Shown: positions 47,445 to 59,639 of the stretch, piece by piece
How the letters are laid out: the number at the start of each line of letters is the position of its first letter
How positions within the stretch are numbered: position 1 is the stretch's first letter
Source of the DNA: Epiperipatus broadwayi
Taxonomy: Eukaryota > Onychophora > Udeonychophora > Euonychophora > Peripatidae
Assembly: GCA_028023455.1 (NCBI GenBank)
Contig: JAQFVV010000971.1
Location: forward strand, 79,626-143,625
Direction of reading: 5' to 3'
DNA length: 64,000 nucleotides
The notes under the pieces: model-generated
Told to the model about the DNA's origin: nothing
Seen by the model: only the letters and a program-made list of their open reading frames with translations
The model's database searches: none
Program-made: the position numbers and the translations under genes

Positions 47445-48350
47445 CATCATCATTATCAACCATTATCAATCCACTGCAGGATGAAGGTCTCTCCAAGTTT
47501 AATCCATCTTCTCCAATCTTTAGCTTCTCTTCTCCACATCACCCCTACACATTTTCTTATTTCATCCATCCATCTTACATGTGGTCTCCTTCTGGGTCTT
47601 TTACAATCTCTTGGAATCCAGTTTAAAATTTCAATTGTCCATCTATTATCATCTCTTCTAGAAATATGTCCAGCCCAACTCCAATCTTTTAATTTTTTCA
47701 ATGAGGTCAGTAACACCTGTTTGTTCCCTTACCCATACATTGCGTTTTCGATCTCTTCTTGTTACTCCCAACATACATCTCTCCATACTTCTTTGAGTGG
47801 TCTGAAGTCTCTGTATTGATCTTCTATTAAGTGTCCAAGTCTCAGATCCATAAGTAAGAACTGGTAAAACACATTTGTTAAAAACTTTCTTTTCAAACAC
47901 ATAGGCATATTTCCTTTTAATATCAAGTTATTTCTACCAAAAGCACTCCAACCAAGTTTAATTCTATGATTAATTTCCTTTATTATGTTTCCATCTGTAT
48001 TAATAATCTGACCAAGGTATTTGTAACTCTTAACTTCTTCTAATTCATCATAATCAATCTTTATTTTCATATTTTGAACAAATCGATTAAACATTACTTT
48101 AGTCTTTTTAACATTTATCTTTAGTCCTACTTTCCTACTTTCATCTGATAACTCCTGCAACATTTCCTGCAGCTTGGAAGCATTATTTGCAAAAACAACT
48201 ACATCATCTGCAAAATCTAAATGACTTAAATAATCTCCATTTACTTTCACTCTTTAGTTTCCCATTTTAATCCACAAAATACTGCTTGCAGCACTGCTGT
48301 AAAAAGTTTTGGAGATATGGAGTCACCTTGTCTTACACCTTTCTCAAATG
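47445..48350 (-). pseudogene. RTE-like LINE: RT motif GVRQGD to 3' end
   Basis: On the minus strand this begins at FEKGVRQGDSISPKLF (just below 48350) and continues VFCGLKWET. Then comes the 48250-47762 frame: HLDFADDVVVFANN (intact FADD catalytic box), KINVKKTKVM and YKYLGQIINTDGN. A frameshift leads to LPVLTYGSETWTL, ERCMLGVTRRDR, WAGHISRRDDNRW, RRRPHVRWMDEIRK and LGETFILQWIDNG, then a (GAT)n tail. Known order of an RTE-like polyprotein. At least two frameshifts make it non-functional. Its 5' partner is inverted next to it. Confidence 0.85.
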
Positions 48351-48974
48351 CAGATAATTCAGGTTTATGCCCCAACAAGTTCTCACAGTGATGAAGTAGT
48401 AGAAGATTTTTATATGGATGTACAAAAGGCTTTTGATCAGAGTAAACAACATTTTAAAATTGTTATGGTAGATTTTAATGCTAGAATTGGTAAACAAATG
48501 AAAGATGAAAGTATTGTAGGTAATTTTGGTTATGGTAATAGAAATGAGAGAGGACATAGACTTGTGGAGTTTGCAGAAAAGGAAAAACTTTATATTATGA
48601 ATTCTTTTTTTGAGAAAAATGTTAGAAGTAAATGGACATGGAAGCATCCAAAGGAAGGTACAGCAGAATTGGATTATATTTTGACTAACAGGAAATACAT
48701 ATTTCAAGATTGTAATGTTCTTAATAAATTTAACACAGGAAGTGATCATCGATTAGTAAGGGGTAAGATACATGTTAATGTAAAACTAGAGAGATAAAAA
48801 TTATTAAGAAAAACTATATTTACAGTTGATATTCCTAATCTTCAGAAACATTCTAATGAATTTAAATTAGAACTTACAAATCGGTTTCAAGTATTAGTAG
48901 ATTTTGAACATGATTCAGATTTGAATGAAATTAATATGAAAATAACTGATACACTTTTAAAAACTGCAACAAAG
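48351..48974 (+). pseudogene. RTE-like LINE: APE endonuclease segment, inverted
   Basis: The plus strand encodes IIQVYAPTSS, DFNARIGKQMKD, GNRNERGHRLVEFAEKEKLY, NSFFEKNVRSKWTWKHP, ELDYILTNRKY and FNTGSDHRLVRGKIHV. The strand-defining catalytic groups of APE nucleases are present: DFNARIG, the DYIL box and SDH. A stop at 48795-48797 precedes a linker (KITDTLLKTAT). The N-terminal metal-binding Asn and Glu motifs are absent because the copy starts at QVYAPT. Joined head-to-head to the RT part at about 48350. Confidence 0.85.
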
Positions 48975-48985
48975 AATAACAATAT
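48975..48985 (+). repeat. 11-bp direct repeat, right flank of inverted LINE
   Basis: AATAACAATAT, the partner of 47434-47444. Together they bound both halves of the inverted LINE, as a target-site duplication would. Confidence 0.55.
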
Positions 48986-48989
48986 AATT

Positions 48990-51185
48990 AGACCTAAATA
49001 ATAATGTATAAGAAAATATACATGTATTTAACTCCATTTCACTTACCAAGATCGGTTTGAACTTGGATTAAACTCTATTTCACTTATCAAGATCAGTTTG
49101 AACTGGGAACAAAATCCAAGTATCAAATATTACCTTGCCCAATGCAAAAAAAAAAAATTAGATGAATTCACCAAATTTTAATCAACTCTAAATTTATTGG
49201 TTTGTAATTAAAAATTAATAATGACAGTGATAAAAAAATATAAAAGAACAAAACAAATAATGTATGCAATAGATTCGTAACCAGTTTAAAAAAACTACAA
49301 ATGCGATTTTTCTTGGATATATCTAATTAATTTGAAAATCTATCATTCTATAAAAATCAATAACAAACAATAAAAAAATATATGTATGAAACTTAAAAAT
49401 GTGTTGTATGACAATAATACTATATATAAACTGAAGAAGAGATTTTAAATATCTTAATGAGATTTTAAATGGAATATATAATGAAAAATAATGTGATCAA
49501 ATAAAAATAGATTTTCATTTATTCACTAAGGTAAATTTCTAAATAATTAAAGCAACATAAAAATCTATTGTATTTAAACCCTTCTCTATATGAATATCCC
49601 AGAATTAAGTCTTGGATAAAAATAAAATTAAATATTTAAAAACATCGGGTAATATCACTAGATAAGAGTTTAAATAATAATAATAAAAATGAATCCTGCA
49701 ACCTTTTATTGTGTGAATCCTATAATAAAACCATATATATATATACTATTTAATCCTATGTTTTAAAATAAAATATGAACAAAATGTACACTTTTTTAAC
49801 AAAACATATATACACTAAGATTCTCATTCTTCCTTTTTACCCATTGGTCCATCATAGCTTCTGGTTCCTTGTTTTTGATTCCAGTGTATAGAGACAATTT
49901 TCCTTCAAGTAGAGAAGACAAGCATGAATGATAATGATCAAGAATTTGAATTCAGTTACTTTTGCTTTTAAATTCTGATATTTTCTTTCAAGTATATAAA
50001 TATATCCAAATTTGTAAAATAATAGATACTTGGCAATTCAAAACTACACATCACTGGCTTTATTTTTCTTTTTCATTGGTAATAATATATGTAGAGAATT
50101 CTTTCAGTGACAAAATTCAATTATATTCAAATAGTAATAAATGCTAGAGTTTTTCCAAATTAAGAAAGTAAAATTTCGATTGCTTAATATCACACACAAG
50201 TTGAGTTAATCAGTGTTGTGAAATTCATTGATCAGACATATGGCATTCATATCCACATCATGGGGTTTGTATTCATCACAAATAAATAGATTAATCCTAG
50301 ATTTTGACAATGGAATATTTTTTTACAACTGAGTTACAATATAATGCATTTTTGATGGATTTTTTTAGTTTTTGCCATTTCCACCTGGAATTTCATCAGT
50401 GAACTGCCCCAATTAAATGGGCAGATAGTTAAGATTTTTATCCCCCCATAGTTTTAGAAATTAACCACTTTAAAAAATAAAATTGATAATTTTTTTTAAA
50501 CAAAAGGAAGGTGAAGCTCCATTCTAAGCAATGATAAAATTTATAAGAACTCTAGTTACAACATTTCAGTTTTATTTATAATGTACTTTTCTAATGCCAA
50601 TGTTCTTAAGATAATTTTTCAATTAAACTTAATGAACACTCAATCCACTCTAATAAAATTTGCTTTCAATTAATAGATAAAATGAAAACTGTAAATATTG
50701 GATACAGTTTTAAAAAAATCTTGTTTTACAATTTCAATATTATTTTTCATTTTTAAACAAAAATAAAGAATTAATATTACATTTTTGATATCTTTTAATG
50801 AATATATATATTTCCATATAATTTTAATATATTCCAATAAACTAATTAATAAACTAACATATATGAAACATGAAACATTTAATTTTGTAATAAGTAAGTT
50901 GTTGCTGAATGTAATAACAAAATAGACACATAATAATTAATAATAGTGATTTGAATCAAGTGGTTCATTTTCCAATATTTATTTAGCTATTCACTTATTT
51001 ATATTTTCCTTAAAATTGATTACAACCAATTTATAATTTGATGCTAATATTAATAATAAATAATGATATTATTTTAAAATATTAAGTTGCCATGGTGATC
51101 TAGTTAAGATTTATATTTTAAGACCTCCATTATTAATAGATCAAATGAAATTAGACAAGATCAACAAACTTCTTTATTTTTTAAT
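48990..51185. other. AT-rich, no recognised gene
   Basis: A two-unit imperfect repeat of about 42 bp (TTTCACTTACCAAGATCGGT / TTTCACTTATCAAGATCAGT) is at 49034-49110. Many poly-A runs. No coding signal. Confidence 0.4.
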
Positions 51186-51470
51186 ACATACTGTGGTGTA
51201 CATTTCTAATCTGGGCACTTACAATATAGACACTAAAGATTGCATCTTGACCAAAAAGTGTGAGATTAATAATGCCAATTCTGATTTCAATTGCTTTTTT
51301 GGGTTTTTTAGAACAGAACTTTGAGTGTTAAGAAAGCAATAGGACAGTGGGATCTTCAGCTGTGATAATTTCTGGAGACAATACAACCATAAGGAAACAC
51401 TCTGAACCAGATTTGGGATAAGAAAATCTAGCTTAACAAAGTCTGTAATTTTATATACTTTCATTTATAA
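51186..51470. repeat. Copy of the TATAGACACyAAAGA dispersed repeat
   Basis: ATATAGACACTAAAGATTGC and ATCTTGACCAAAAAGTGTGA match 38965-39000 and 11905-11940. The 81-codon minus-strand frame here is repeat-derived. Confidence 0.45.
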
Positions 51471-51989
51471 ATCCCCTATCTATCATGGAAGTGAAATGAA
51501 GTTTAGAAGCAGTGGCTTAAAAGTACCCCTTTGCTAGGTCCTCATGCTGGGAAGATCTCTCATTAAAGAGAAATAAATAAATCAGTATTGTTATTATTAT
51601 TGTCTTTTCATCCTTTTTTCTTGAAGCAGCCATACTTGTTTGCTAATAGTTGGGTTTAGGATGATGATGAATGGCCTGGGGCAGGTTTAATCAAGGCAAA
51701 CTCATTTGGTGTTTCTGAATTGACTTTTTTATAGTAAGTAAATAACAGAAAGGTTTAATTTACTGTGTGGAAGTGTATATGAAGTTTGGGATCAAAAGTG
51801 ACAGTACCAGCCAATTTATAAATTCTTGAGATTGCCAATCTTCACAGTGCCAAATCACACAGAGATTTGTCTATAATAAAATATAAATTAAACATTGAAC
51901 ACAGTCCATTAGTAGAAAACTAAAAAAAATATTACATAACTATTCTTGAGCAAAAGTTTTAACTATCCACAATTAGTCACTAAAAGAGA

Positions 51990-52285
51990 TTGCCTTTGAC
52001 AGAATAGCTCAGTTGGTTAGAACGTTTGCCTTAAATTTGATATTCAAAAATCTAAAGGTATGAGTTCAACTTCTATGTGAATACTATCACTGTGAATATC
52101 AGGCCAGCAACACCTGAAGAAGAATGGAGAATACTACTACTTGAAACATTGTGTAATTACTAACCTCTGTGTTGTTTTGTATGTTATTACTATCAAGTTG
52201 TTTGTATTTGAAAAGTTTAAATAAATTTTAAAATTTTCTATACATTCAACATTCATTCATAGATGATGGAAAGAGTCCAACATAT
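51990..52285 (+). mobile_element. tRNA-headed SINE (SINE-1), plus strand
   Basis: The head AGAATAGCTCAGTTGGTTAG (A-box-like) and GGTATGAGTTCAACTTC (decayed B-box) is followed by the body CAGGCCAGCAACACCTGAAG and a tail with GATGATGGAAAGAGTCCAAC. It is colinear with the minus-strand copy at 12310-12606. The head carries T/A changes that would weaken Pol III binding. Confidence 0.75.
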
Positions 52286-52789
52286 GTCCAACATATCACA
52301 TCTGCTAAAAGACATTTTGATTCTATTATCTCCACATTCCTGTTGATATCTACAAAATGCAAAGACATCTATTTTAATGTTATATAGAGGAGATTTTGCA
52401 GCCTGTGGAAGTTCCTCTTCTGATGAGTAACTTTATGATCAGACCTATATACTATTATCATCTTCTTCATAACTAAGAACACTGATGACTTTGCATCCAT
52501 TAACATGTTGTATTTTATATAACATAATTTATGAGAATTCTATAAACATCCAATTTTACCATAAAATTATAAAGTCAGATAGTGTTCACACATCCGTTAT
52601 CTTTATATCTTTGATATACATCATAATACTCACAAAATGCCAAAACGCTATTGCATGATTTTATTCTTAGTATTACTTAAATGACACTCCATGCATCTAA
52701 TGAGTGTTGACCAATCTAAAGCAAAATGTTTAGGCAGCTTAATAAAACCCATAAGGAGGGAGATTATGTTATATTTGCCCATGAGTGGT

Positions 52790-53032
52790 CCAGGTATAGT
52801 CAACTATTAACTGGTAAGTGTTTTTGAAGTTTTCTGTTTTATCCAAAATTAAGACAAGCTAAATATCCATCTGCTAAACAATAATTGGATGACATACTAA
52901 GTTGGCTATAAACCTATTATTTCAAAAGAATTTATCAACACTTTAAAAATTTTTAAAGTTACACCTGGATTTAAACTCCATATGATGTGTGTGGCAGGTA
53001 GATGCGTTATCCACTACGCTAAGAGACGCATC
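52790..53032 (-). mobile_element. tRNA-headed SINE (SINE-2), minus strand
   Basis: On the minus strand: TTAGCGTAGTGGATAACGC (A-box-like), CTACCTGCCACACACATC (anticodon region) and GGAGTTTAAATCCAGG (B-box-like). The body has AGATGGATATTTAGCTTG. A diverged copy is at 39590-39895. Confidence 0.65.
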
Positions 53033-53149
53033 ACGTGATAGCATGTATTTAATTTAAATAGTTAGGTCGTTTGTTATATATATGTTAAAATATTTTTGAA
53101 AATGTTTTACTTCTTTTTATTTAATATACTGTATATTAGATATTCGATA

Positions 53150-53860
53150 TATATAAAAAGAGAGCCATCATTCCTGAAGAGAAGAATTTGAGACGTCATT
53201 CTCAGATTTAAAAATTATTCCCATATTTTGAAATTTTTGCCATCATTTCTTTCGGTTTGGGTTTGACAGTTGCGTATGAGTACGAAGATTCCGAAAACTT
53301 CTCGATCAAAACTGATGTCAAAATGATAGACTGCTTATGTATATTTCGGGATTAATTCGTGTAATATTTGGCAGTTTAGATGATTCTTGTCAAGTTCGCA
53401 GGTGTGGCCGAGAGATCCTAAAACGCTCCATGTGTTTCGAATCGTACAAAAATCGCAGTCTAGCTGTGAAAGATAATCTTTAAAAATCCATTTTAGTTAA
53501 TTGAAATAGTTCAAACGCCGTCAAAACCCTTATTATTTTTTAGTAATCCTTATTTAGTAAAGATTATTTAATTGATATATTATGGGCTAAATGTTTATTT
53601 CACTGTGAATATTAGCGTAGACATGTCCGACTCAACGCATCTGAAATTAGGATTCAACTTTTTGCTTAAAGTTTTTTTTTTGTATTTCCAAAAAATACAA
53701 AAAGCTGATTACATATATCTAAAATGTCATCTTTTAATTTTATTTGATGTATTTATTTTTCTTTAATTTTATTTGCATGCACGTACATATAAATACATAA
53801 TTCATTTATATTTAAAATATACAAATACTGTTTATATATAGAGTATATGAGCGCAGACTT
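53150..53860. other. Mixed-composition stretch, no recognised gene
   Basis: 53250-53470 is comparatively CpG-rich. GTGTGGCCGAGAGATCC (53402-53418) and TTTCGAATC (53436-53444) loosely resemble type II tRNA A and B boxes, but spacing and stems do not support a tRNA. Confidence 0.3.
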
Positions 53861-53869
53861 TCCCACGAC

Positions 53870-54075
53870 CCACCACTCTCCACACTATCTCATAACACTG
53901 ATACACTTGAACACATATATGTTGAAGAGATAAATAATCATCAATATACGTATTTCATGCTAAACCAGCAATCATCAGTTGGTCCAGATTACCATCTCTA
54001 CACATATATGTTATAAGTGCTGAGATATATATTAAGATAGCCAAACCTCATACTTTAATGGACAGTCTTCAAATA
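53870..54075. repeat. FB2 single arm
   Basis: CATAACACTGATACACTTGA, CAATCATCAGTTGGTCCAGA and TACTTTAATGGACAGTCTTC blocks run in the same order as the left arm of 25407-26215. The partner arm is absent. Confidence 0.6.
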
Positions 54076-54384
54076 CTGTTTAATAAATATTTCTATAGTA
54101 TAATTTTAACTACAACTCTCTCAAGCAAAGTAGGGATTAGTTTTTATCTGCTTTTAATTTCGTGTGAAGGGGAATAATCATAAACATATGAAAAATATAT
54201 ATGATCCCTAAAATGTACATTTAGAGCTCAAACAGCACTCGTCATTTGGTTCAGATCACAATCTCTTCTTATACATATCTTTATCATTGTTCTGTATACG
54301 TAGATAGCCAAATATTATAGTTCGATTAAGAAGTGCCAAACTTACTGCCCTTACAACTTTGACACAAACCACTTAATGGAAGAA

Positions 54385-54782
54385 TATTAATAATTTTTAT
54401 TAGTCATTCATTAGATTAGAGATTATCCATTTAATGAATAAGATTTCTGTAGTGTAATCTTCACTACACCAAACTAGGGATAATTTTCTATCAGCTTTCA
54501 ATACCTTGTGAAGGAACATAATCATAAATATATAATCAAAGATATCAACACCTTGTGGAGCAGTGTAATCATAAACACATGACCAAAGACATGTGATACA
54601 TCTTTGTCACATCTTGTCATGTTTATGATTATAACCCTCTGTTAGGTGTTAAAAGCTGATAGAAATAAGACTCTGTCTTGTGTGAGAATGGTGTAGTAAA
54701 ACTTACACAATATAAATGTTATTCATTAAATGGATTATCTCTAGTTTAATGTATGACCAATAAAAATTATTAATATACAGAT
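54385..54782. mobile_element. Fold-back MITE, ~150-bp arms
   Basis: The left arm starts AATAATTTTTATTAGTCATT and the right arm ends AATAAAAATTATTAATATAC. Inner matching blocks include GATTATCCATTTAATGAATA against TATTCATTAAATGGATTATC, and CTATCAGCTTT against AAAGCTGATAG. A partly duplicated arm (AACACCTTGTGGAGCAG) lies near the centre. Related sequence at 54076-54290 may be an older copy. Confidence 0.65.
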
Positions 54783-54869
54783 ACTGTTAATTTTTGTTTA
54801 GAAATTTATATGATACCAACAACATATTAGATAACTTGAATCTTAACATATATTTCTCTTTCCCCTATT

Positions 54870-55090
54870 TAGCACCATCTGCTGCAAGCTTGAATAATCA
54901 ATAGAAATTAATTGGTATAATGCTTTAAATTTCCATCTCCAGATTTCCATTTCTGACTCTTGCCTTCATGAGAAAGGTTAGGATTCAAAACTGCATCTAA
55001 TAAAATATATTCTTGGAAGCTACTTTTTATTCTTTTATTTGATTCAATCTAATAACCTGATATAGTTTTGAACACAGGTTGACTCACTTA
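54870..55090. repeat. FB3 arm
   Basis: CCATCTGCTGCAAGCTTGAA, TAATCAATAG and TTCATGAGAAAGGTTAGGAT blocks, colinear with 58975-59150 and the left arm at 34517. Confidence 0.5.
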
Positions 55091-55289
55091 CATAACTATA
55101 TGGATTTTGCATCATGACAGTTTTTATTATATTTTTTCTAATCTTTAGTTTGGAAAGTTAATACTACCAATATCACATGATGTCTCATATGCTTACTCCT
55201 AGCCTTTCAAGAGCAGTGATGTGATGTGATATACTGTGACTTCTCCTTAAACAGAGTCAGAAATCTCTCAGCAACTATGCCCAAAGAAA

Positions 55290-58200
55290 CCTGTTAGCCA
55301 CTTTACCCTCCCCTTCCATTCCCCACCCTAAGTTTTCCCATAATCTGTCCATCCCTTTTCCACAATGTAATCTTTGTCAACTCTATAGCCTTTATATCTA
55401 AATCTCCCTTATCTTTTCCCAAACCCAGCATAAAAACCAATAACCCACTTTCTATATAATCACTTTGTTCATATTTATTCTCTCATAACTTCATTATTTG
55501 TAATCTTTCTGCTTTCAAGCATTTACATTCAATCAACAGATGACCAATATTTTCTATACCTTCCTTACACAATGTGCAGACTAAATCACCCATATTTTTC
55601 CATTTATATGTATATTCTCTTGTTGCTAAAGACCACATTCAAGTCCTAAACAATAAACTACTTTTCTTACTATTATCATAAATTAACTCACACCCAGTGT
55701 TCTGTTTACTTCTATATATATTTAAACTCTTTTTACTCTCCATACTAGTTCTCCATCTCTCCAACTCCTTATTCTTTATTAATGCATATATTCTTTTATC
55801 CCATTCCTTACCACTATAACACTCAACAATCCTCCTACTATAATCATCCCATCTTTTATACAAGTATACTGATGAATTTTTTATCCAATTCTTTTGCATA
55901 CTGCATTATCTTTCTCACCCATCTTGTTGCATGCCCTTTACTCATAATCCAATTAAATACTATTTTGGCTATTCTTTTATTATCCATAAACTGCAACCTA
56001 CCAAACATTTTCATTTACTTTTTGCATCTCTCATATAAAAACTTGACCATCCCATTTCTCCTTGAATTGCCTCCTTTGCTGTCCACACCTTTGCATCTAA
56101 TGCATGTCTTCATACTTCCCTTTGTACTTTCTCTAAGTAATCTAATACCCCTTTACTAATACATAATGCATCATTACCACATGTTAACCCTGCTACTGCA
56201 ACTCTCTTCCATACAATTCTAGCTACATCATATTTATTATACGAAAACACTATTAGTTTCTTTACCAAACCCTTTCTTTTCTTTGCTTCACCTTACCAAT
56301 TTTTTCTTCCATTCATCCAAGCAATTTTCTCAATTACTTAAGATGATTCCCAAATAACTATATCTATCCCCCACACTTAACTCTATATCCCCCAATAAAA
56401 ATTCTACATCTTCTCTTTCATCAGTATAAACCATCATTATATTTGATATTTCTTCATTAAATTTAATCCTCATCTCTTTACCCACCCTTGCACATGTCCT
56501 CAGCATAGCTTCCATATCTTCTCTTCTTTCTGCACGCAAAAAGATACCATCTGCAAAGAAAAGACCCGACAAAGTATATACTCTCTTGCCACCTATTAAC
56601 GGTATCTCTATCCCTCTTCTTACTCTTTCTATTGCTTTCTCCATTTCACTCAAATACAACAAAAACAAAATAGGTGATATAAGGCATCCTTGCCTTAGTC
56701 CCACCCCATTTTCAACTTTAACTGATTCTATATCCCCTATTTGATAAGGATAGTAATTATTTTTATATTTTTTAATAATATTTATTATTGCTTCATCCAT
56801 TCCCAAATTTGCTAACTTTACCCATAATTTATTTCTATTTACTCTATCACATGCCTTCTTTATATCCATAAAACTCATATATAACCATCTACCTGAATTC
56901 CTATTCCTATCCATAAGTTGTGTAACTACAAATAAACTATCTCGTATATATACACCTATCAGACATAAAACCTCCTTGCATTTCCCCCACTACATTATTA
57001 CCTGCCATTGATTTTACAACTCTTCTAGCCACCACATATGAAAAAAATTTATATAAAACTGATGTTACCGCTATCAGTCTATAATTATTTAACTTTCTAT
57101 GATCCTTACCCTTTCCTTTAAATAATAATCTTACTTTTGTATTACTCCAACTACCCAGAAAAATTCTCTTCTGTGCCATCTTATTAAAATATGATAATAG
57201 TTTTACTTTTGCTCTATGCCCTAAATTCATTACCATCTCTGCTGCCAAAACCTGTTGCCTTTCCACTTTTCAATCTCTTCCCTGTCTCATTCAGGTTATT
57301 TTTTGTAAACCTAATATTCCCATTACTAAATTCTTTCATGTTTTTTATCACTAAGTCCTTCGCAGCTAACACCTTTTGTATATCCATTACATATCTATTT
57401 AAAATTCTCTCTAATTCTTCTCTAGAGCTACACTCTATTCCCTCATCATCTATTAATAATATCTCTCTTCCCTACATTTCTACTTTTAATGTAATTCCAA
57501 ATTTTTTTTTTCCATCTTTTCCACTTTTATTAATATCCTTTAACAATTTACTATTCAACTTCATACTTTCTCTATAATTATCCATTTTAGCCAACTTCTT
57601 TTTTTCTAAGTACTTTTCCCATTAGCATTAATATCTTGTTCACTTTCTTTCTTCTTAATAGCACACTTATATTCTCTGCATGCTTCTTTCCTCTCTTTTA
57701 CACTTTTACTAACTCTCATTTTTTATTACTTTTATTCTTCTGCATATTCTCAACTAAAACCCTATTTGCCATTTTTTCTATTTCACCACACCCGTCCTTA
57801 TACCCATCCCCAACCAACTGTTCCATGGCTTCTTCACCTTGTATTTTATACTTTTCCAACTTATTCTCATAATCCACTCTCCATCCATATCTTTCACTGT
57901 TGTTTCTACTTTTATTTCTATTCTCTATCATATTACTAACCATTTCTATTACCATAAAGTTATGATAACTATTATATACTCTCTCTTTATTATCAAACAC
58001 CTTAATTTTCTGTATTTTATTCATTCCCTCTTTCTCTACCAATACATAATCTATTGTGTGAAATATATTATTCCCAGACCATGTGAATTGTCCCTCATAT
58101 AAAATATTTGATAAATTCCCAATTCACTCTTTGACAAAAATCCTTCAAAAACTGACCATTATTATTATCTACATAATCAATTTCTTCAATATGTCCATTC

Positions 58201-58640
58201 ATATCTTCTATAAGCAGTATTTTCTTCCCCTTTTCTTTAAGCCTCTGTATATCCTTAACCAGGCATTCATATATACTACTATTACACTCTGTTACAGTTT
58301 GACTACCTCCAGTGGGTATATTTTCTACAGCCACCATCCATTCTTTTTTACCCAGTCTTATTTCAAACCACAAATGTTCTTGACATTTAACAATATTTAA
58401 ATATTTTTTTGATATAACACCTATACCAACGACCCCTTTTTTCTTTTTCTTTTTTCTTTATACCCTGCCATACCAAATCTTCCAAAATAGGTTCTTTTTC
58501 TCTTAGATGTGTTTCCATTACTGCTAATACCTCAAGTTCTTCATTTTCAATTGCTTTGTTTAATTCCAGCCACTTTTCTGGTCTTCTACCACCTTGCATA
58601 TTCAAATACCCAATTTTAATAATTTATTCTTTTCTAACTA
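55290..58640 (-). pseudogene. LINE-B: nearly full-length non-LTR retrotransposon, broken
   Basis: The endonuclease begins at 58605 with NMQGGRRPEKW and AVMETHLREKEP (the ET metal-ligand strand), then NIVKC..HLWFEIRLGKKEW, LLIEDMNGHIEEIDYVDNNN, FCQRVN, TIDYVLVEKEG and VYNSYHNFMVIE, where the expected SDH catalytic triplet reads SYH. The RT starts at about 57266 with LLFKGKGKDHRKLNNYRLIA; from 56914 it has YMSFMDIKKACDRVNRNKLW, GVGLRQGCLISPILFLLYL and SGLFFADGIFLRAE, where FADD is FADG. The C-terminus has YKRWDDYSRRI and the knuckle CTLCKEGIENIGHLLIEC at about 55580-55525. Frameshifts and stops split it into seven or so frames. Clade not assigned. Confidence 0.8.
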
Positions 58641-58970
58641 CTCTTTTATAAATTCTTTTGATTCTTTCTTCTCCATTACATTTATAAAAAACTTTCTTAC
58701 CATTAATCTTGCAGATCCATTCCCTCTCCACATCTACACTTATATCTAAATAAATTATCTTTTGCTTATTTCTTACATCCCATCCATTCTTCTTTTTGAT
58801 AATACTACAATTTAAAAGCCCACCCCCCCTTTAATAGTTTCTCAAATTATATTATTTAAACATCACTAAAACTTCACTTCTCTCTAGAGCCATCTACTGG
58901 AGGATAGGAAAATTAATGCAAACAACAGTATCATGTGACTTTTTTAGCTTACTCATGTTTCTGACAGCAG
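58641..58970. other. Probable 5' leader of LINE-B and flank
   Basis: Minus-strand, lysine-rich broken frames continue upstream of the endonuclease to about 58820, then a C-rich tract. The exact 5' end of the LINE was not found. Confidence 0.35.
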
Positions 58971-58974
58971 TTCT

Positions 58975-59155
58975 CTTTATGCTATTCTAGAGCCATCTGT
59001 TATAAGCTTGAATAATCAATAGTCACCAAATAGTATAATACTACAATACTTAAATCTCCATTTGTCAGTGAAGACTAGGATTTAAAACTGGAATTAATAT
59101 TATGTAACTAGAAGCCACCTTTTAATCCTTTATACTATTTAAGCTTTTTAAAAAC
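58975..59155. repeat. FB3 arm
   Basis: AGAGCCATCTGTTATAAGCT, TTGAATAATCAATAG and AGTGAAGACTAGGATTTAAA blocks are colinear with 54870-55090. The same orientation as that copy, with LINE-B between the two. Confidence 0.5.
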
Positions 59156-59379
59156 TTTTCAAATACATTCATTTATTAGTAATAACAGATAGGCTACTAT
59201 ATACTATAATGTTTCAAGTGGTCTTATTTTCTTTAAGTCAGATGGTGACCACCTGACCAATGACAGTATCATTATTGCAAGCAAATCTTGGACCTTTATA
59301 TTTGCCAATATTGAATCTAATCAGGTTATTCTGTCAAATATGGCAGTTAGTATAAATTTTATATACTTACTTATGAGAG

Positions 59380-59625
59380 TCCTCCTTATTTCTCTATTTT
59401 TTTTAAGAGCAAGGTTACTGATTGGTTTCCAAATATTATGCATCCTCATACTAGGATGACTTATGGCATTATTTTCATTATCAAGTAAGAAGCTTCTTTA
59501 AACCTTCTTTTGACTTTTTGTTTTCTGTCCAATATTCTTATCTTTTCCCAATTGAATACATTATTGCTACATGCAGGGTTTGCTACTTTAGATACGTTTG
59601 TTTTTCCTCTTTAATCATCTGAATA
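59380..59625 (-). pseudogene. Penelope-like element, GIY-YIG/3' fragment
   Basis: Colinear with 12640-12895 of the first Penelope-like copy: GAGCAAGGTTACTGATTGG, TTCCAAATATTATGCAT, TTTTTGTTTTCTGTCCAATA and TTTGCTACTTTAGATACGTT blocks. It covers the region after the GIY-YIG signature. No RT remains. Confidence 0.7.
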
Positions 59626-59639
59626 AGAGAAGAAATTAA

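Noticed and set aside
47481-47819. 112-codon plus-strand frame
   Set aside because: Antisense shadow of the RTE-like C-terminus.
48333-48749. 138-codon minus-strand frame
   Set aside because: Shadow of the LINE endonuclease frame on the plus strand, which has catalytic motifs in order.
55782-56159. 125-codon plus-strand frame resembling membrane segments
   Set aside because: Antisense of the LINE-B post-RT region; the hydrophobicity follows from the T-rich strand.
57191-58400. Several plus-strand frames of 78-128 codons
   Set aside because: Phe/Leu/Ser/Ile-rich antisense shadows of the minus-strand LINE-B frames.
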